Source: Plectrocnemia conspersa (lineage: Eukaryota > Arthropoda > Insecta > Trichoptera > Polycentropodidae). From it: a DNA stretch of 64,000 nucleotides. The notes under the pieces are model-generated. The model saw only the letters and a list, made by a program, of their open reading frames with translations. It ran no database searches and was not told the DNA's origin. This document shows, one piece after another, positions 60,995-64,000 of this stretch (within the stretch, counting starts at the first letter, position 1; every line of letters begins with the position of its first letter). The stretch lies in the NCBI GenBank assembly GCA_009617715.1, contig VTFK01000015.1, positions 186,001-250,000 on the forward strand, written 5' to 3'. A program made the position numbers and the translations under genes.

Positions 60995-61023
60995 ATTGAC
61001 AACCCAGGTCGATAGTTGTCAAT
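60995..61023. repeat. 9-bp-stem hairpin at right-arm inner edge
   Basis: ATTGACAAC at 60995-61003 and GTTGTCAAT at 61015-61023 are exact complements with an 11-base loop. Similarity to the tandem unit begins about 20 bases further right, so the hairpin marks the breakpoint. Confidence 0.6.
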
Positions 61024-61040
61024 CTCTCATTTTAATAGTA

Positions 61041-61498
61041 CGAGCGAAATAGCGAGCTCTGCTTGCATCTCGCTTTTTTTCCGTCATACTAAATTTTTTT
61101 TAATCTCTTTATTTCATAACAGACACACAATATTAAGCAACAATTATGCACAGTTCAAGCATATTATCCCGTTTCATCCCATATCATAAAAATATACATA
61201 CCCTTTGAAGATAAAAATCAGTTTAAGAGTAATAATTGACAACGTTAAACTGTCAATCATCGCGTTATTTGGTCTTAACACCGCGCGAAACGACCATGTT
61301 CCGATGAAACATTTTACAATATACTTACACTCGTAAATTTAGGATTATTAAGTTATTTAGATTAGTTGAAAATTGAATATTACTGAAATGTGTTTAGCAT
61401 AAATTTTTTTACCAATAATAAATTTAAATTGGCAAAGTTGCTTGAACACAAAGCCAATAAATGCATTCAAAGTTTTGTCGACATATTGTCGATGTACG
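61041..61498 (-). repeat. Partial tandem unit R1, inverted
   Basis: Reverse-oriented unit starting at 61498 (CGTACATCGACAATATGTCG) and truncated after the GCAAGCAGAGCTCGCTATTT block near 61041. It has about half the unit length and lacks the tRNA-like segment. It is more diverged than R2. Confidence 0.85.
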
Positions 61499-62427
61499 CA
61501 CCTATTTAAAATTATCAATATTTAGCACTCTACAGGTTGATGAATCAAATATGCGTCATTAAAAAACTATTGTTAAAAGCCGTTTATGCACAACATAATC
61601 AACACCTACACGTTTAATGGTGAAAACCAGATTTTAAACACAGTTTCTAAATTAGTTTTATCTATTGTATATTATTAACTGTAATTACAGCTTACAATCA
61701 ATAGATGTCGCTTTGTAGCTAGGGCCTAATTTTAATAATAGGGCATTTTTATTATTAAAATGTTTAGTTTGCTGCGGGGACCTGAACCCGTAGCCTCTAG
61801 GATATCAGTTCAACGCCTTTGGGACTACGATATTCCGGTTATAGAGGACAATCTAAATATAAAGTTGTAAAATCCCCATGACGCACTTTGAATATCTCTT
61901 TGTAATACACATGAATAAATAATTTAGACTTTGTTATTTTGCTCGTGTAACACTATAGACCAGGGATCGGCAAATAGCGAGGGAAATAGCGAGCTCTGCT
62001 TGCATCTCGCTCTTTTTCCGTCATACTAAATTTTCTAATCTCTTTATTTTATAACAGACACACAATATTGAGTAACAATTATGCACAATTAGAGCATATA
62101 ATCCCGTTTCATCCCATATCATAAAAATATAGATACCCTTTAAAGAAAAAAAATCAGTTTAATGCAATAATTTACGACGTTAAACTGTCAATCATCGGGT
62201 TATTTGGTCTTAACACCGCGCGAAACGACCATGTTTCGATTAAACATTTTACAATAAACTTATACTCGTAAATTTATGATTATTGAGTTATTTGCATAAG
62301 TTAAAAATTGAATATTACTGAAATGTGTTTAACAGAAGTTTTTTTTACCATTAATAAATTTAAATTGGCAAAATTTGCTTAAACACAAAGCGCATTCAAA
62401 GTTTGGTCGACATATTGTCGACGTACG
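61499..62427 (-). repeat. Tandem unit R2, inverted (929 bp)
   Basis: Complete reverse-oriented unit adjoining the outer segment. It carries the tRNA-like segment at 61771-61830 and shares the U1-specific variants rather than those of U2 or U3. Confidence 0.9.
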
Positions 62428-62474
62428 AGTGCAACGATGTCAAAAAATTGTTGACTTACGAGCGCAAAGGGTTA
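62428..62474 (-). mobile_element. TTAA/CCCTTTGCGC junction, right copy
   Basis: Ends GAGCGCAAAGGG followed by an intact TTAA (62471-62474). This is the less mutated counterpart of 56993-57051. It is about ten bases shorter than the left copy because the left has an extra TATTCCAAGC. Confidence 0.5.
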
Positions 62475-62684
62475 AATATCATTGAGATTAAAGTTTTTCT
62501 AATTTTCTTGATATATTATGAAAAGTGAAATAAATGGACTACCTATATATATGGAAAACCTAGCTTAAAACGCACCTTTCAATACAAGCTCGTGTATGTA
62601 ATGGCGGAAAGCAAAAACAAAAAAATAATTCGCGCGACAAACGTTTCGCCAAAAGACGACGGCGATCGCGAACTTTTGTATATT

Positions 62685-63008
62685 GTTGCGATCTGGGGGT
62701 TAATATTGAGATGCGCACGCGCGGGTCGCGTGATTACGACCTGACTCTCGCGCAGGTCGATAGTGGGGGTTCGTCCATGACCTCTTTCGGGGTGCAGCGC
62801 TATCGCTCTTTAGTAATGGCGCCGTGTAAAAACAATTCGCGTGATTTTCATTTCTCAAGCTGGTGCAACGGTCCACGTAACAATATATGTACATATATGT
62901 GTTATTTAAACACGACGAGCGTCTCGATCGCCGCCGTCCGCAACTCGAACGCCGCTCAGTGACAGGAGCCGCGCATGCGCATCTCAATATTTATCCTCGG
63001 ATCGCAAC
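62685..63008. mobile_element. Nested 324-bp inverted-repeat element, right arm
   Basis: Same element as 56454-56782 in opposite orientation, with termini GTTGCGATCTGGGGGTTAAT and (reverse complement) GTTGCGATCCGAGGATAAAT. Each end keeps its own variant bases in both arms, confirming insertion before duplication. Open frames called across it (62700-63087) are only artefacts of its GC-rich interior. Confidence 0.7.
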
Positions 63009-63144
63009 ACTATCTTTACATTTTTTTTCACGATATCTTGAAACGTTTGCTCTGTTTTTTATTTATTTATTTATAAATTTGGAATAACTGTTTATTTACT
63101 TTCGTTTAGAGATAAATTGATTATTTACACACTTATTTTTTAGT

Positions 63145-63245
63145 TACTTTAACACGTTACCCACCGCATACGCCACGTCGGCGTCCTCCATTTGCCATGC
63201 TTTATTCAAAGCATACACCACATTGGCGACCTCTGACGTATGGGA
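63145..63245. mobile_element. piggyBac-like terminal segment with TTAA, right arm
   Basis: TTAACACGTTACCCACCGCA leads into GCATACGCCACGTCGGCGTC and a second, diverged copy GCATACACCACATTGGCGAC. It mirrors 56205-56310. Confidence 0.45.
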
Positions 63246-64000
63246 TTTCATTATCAAAAATGTGTATGTATTATGTTACGTTTTTTTTCAAGTAACTTTA
63301 AGATATAGCATTACACATTCACATATTATCGATACGAGATAAAAATATTTATTTTTTCACTATTTTCGACGGAAGAACGTCATTTGTAAATTTCGTAATT
63401 TTGGCACATATAAATTAGTTTCAAATATTATATTTAATATAAATAAACTTCAAATCATCGACATAATGCTTTTAGATGGTCAACATTATTACAAAGGTGA
63501 CTGACCTTTTCGTGTCACTCTCTCATTAAAATAAATCTAATTGGAGATAAATATTCTAAAAATAAACAAACGAATTTGCATTAAAATAATTCGAATTAGA
63601 GATAGATATTATAAAAAAAGACAAACCAAATTCCACTCTACAGGGGTCGTCAACCTTTGATAATAAATGTTTTTTGTTTGTTGACATTTGTGTTTCTAAT
63701 CCTTATGGTAAAAATCAGTAGTTTTCCGAGAGCTGTCGTTAACGGCGAGTAAAATTTTTTCGGTATATTTTTCTCGAATAAGTCTTTTCGTTCATATTTT
63801 TTATAATAATATCCCTTTTAATGTTTTTAATTATTTTGCATTATAAAGTGACTAGTATGAATATTTAACCATTTAAATAGATTTTAAACTACAAATAACT
63901 TAATTTTGCGTTAATTTTCTAGTGCTTTCATTCATAATTTTAAAATAATTCATTCATTCCCATATAATAATTTATTGTGTATTATAAAGTGATTTTAAAT

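Larger units (their letters stand above)
59869..61040. other. Single-copy spacer between inverted arms
   Basis: About 1.17 kb not found elsewhere in the window. It contains an AAAAT/AAATA simple run at about 60078-60104, the GC-rich island 60190-60620, and a 9-bp hairpin at 60995-61023 (ATTGACAAC / GTTGTCAAT) right at the edge of the right arm. The short open frames here (72 and 83 codons) have no recognisable domain. Confidence 0.7.
61041..64000 (-). repeat. Right arm of the inverted duplication (continues beyond window)
   Basis: Reverse complement of the left arm: partial unit R1, full unit R2, the TTAA/CCCTTTGCGC junction, the MAESKNKK leader, the nested element, the piggyBac-like terminal segment and the rest of the outer segment. 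The match is still strong at base 64000, so the arm extends further right. Confidence 0.9.

Noticed and set aside
57052..62427. CRISPR-like array
   Set aside because: Units are ~940 bp tandem repeats with no short regular spacer structure, in an animal-type genome.
62700..63087. Arg/Ser-rich open frames in the right arm
   Set aside because: They run across the nested TIR element and its counterparts in the left arm are in different frames, so they reflect GC-rich noncoding sequence.

Overview
This window looks like noncoding DNA from an animal nuclear genome, most likely an insect and plausibly a lepidopteran. It is strongly AT-rich, has no long open reading frame on either strand (the longest is 118 codons, inside a noncoding-looking island) and no bacterial-style gene packing. 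Its only recognisable protein homology is decayed transposable-element coding sequence. I found no intact host gene, no convincing exon chain and no functional tRNA or rRNA. It is best read as a gene desert or a very long intron. The insect assignment is an inference from composition and repeat types.

Two layers alternate through about 1-55 kb. The first is very AT-rich filler with microsatellites, A/T tracts, small palindromes and decayed repeats. The second is about 19 clearly GC-richer, low-repeat islands of roughly 0.25-0.6 kb, at about 3.5, 10.3, 14.1, 15.4, 18.1, 21.3, 25.8, 26.6, 29.3, 32.4, 34.0, 37.0, 38.6, 41.2, 42.8, 47.0, 49.9, 53.6 and 60.4 kb. They carry many TAATTA/ATTAA-type sites, short direct repeats and hairpins, but no credible coding sequence. 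They look like the spaced conserved noncoding or enhancer blocks seen around developmental genes. Conservation cannot be tested from one sequence.

Transposon remnants read by translation are: a non-LTR reverse transcriptase (minus, 12.5-13.2 kb), a Penelope-like GIY-YIG endonuclease (plus, 24.94-25.29 kb), a second LINE-type RT C-terminus (minus, 27.6-28.3 kb), a Tc1/mariner transposase catalytic piece (plus, 48.1-48.2 kb) with a possible N-terminal relative at 31.5 kb, a pogo/Tigger DDE transposase (minus, 50.9-51.6 kb) and a piggyBac-type C-terminal cysteine-rich domain (minus, 55.26-55.38 kb). At least five diverged fragments of one dispersed short repeat occur, and the longest ends in a tRNA-like segment (46.1-46.4 kb). 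A separate tRNA-like SINE fragment lies at 30.0 kb.

The most striking object fills 55.4-64.0 kb. It is a multi-kilobase inverted duplication whose right arm runs off the window end. Each arm holds a unique outer segment containing a nested 0.33 kb inverted-terminal-repeat element and piggyBac-like TTAA/CCC junctions. Inward of that lies a tandem array of ~0.94 kb units, three on the left and about 1.5 in reverse orientation on the right. Each full-length unit carries a tRNA-like B-box segment. The arms enclose about 1.17 kb of single-copy DNA containing one GC-rich island. The first left unit matches the corresponding right unit better than it matches its own tandem neighbours, so the array existed before the arms were duplicated.
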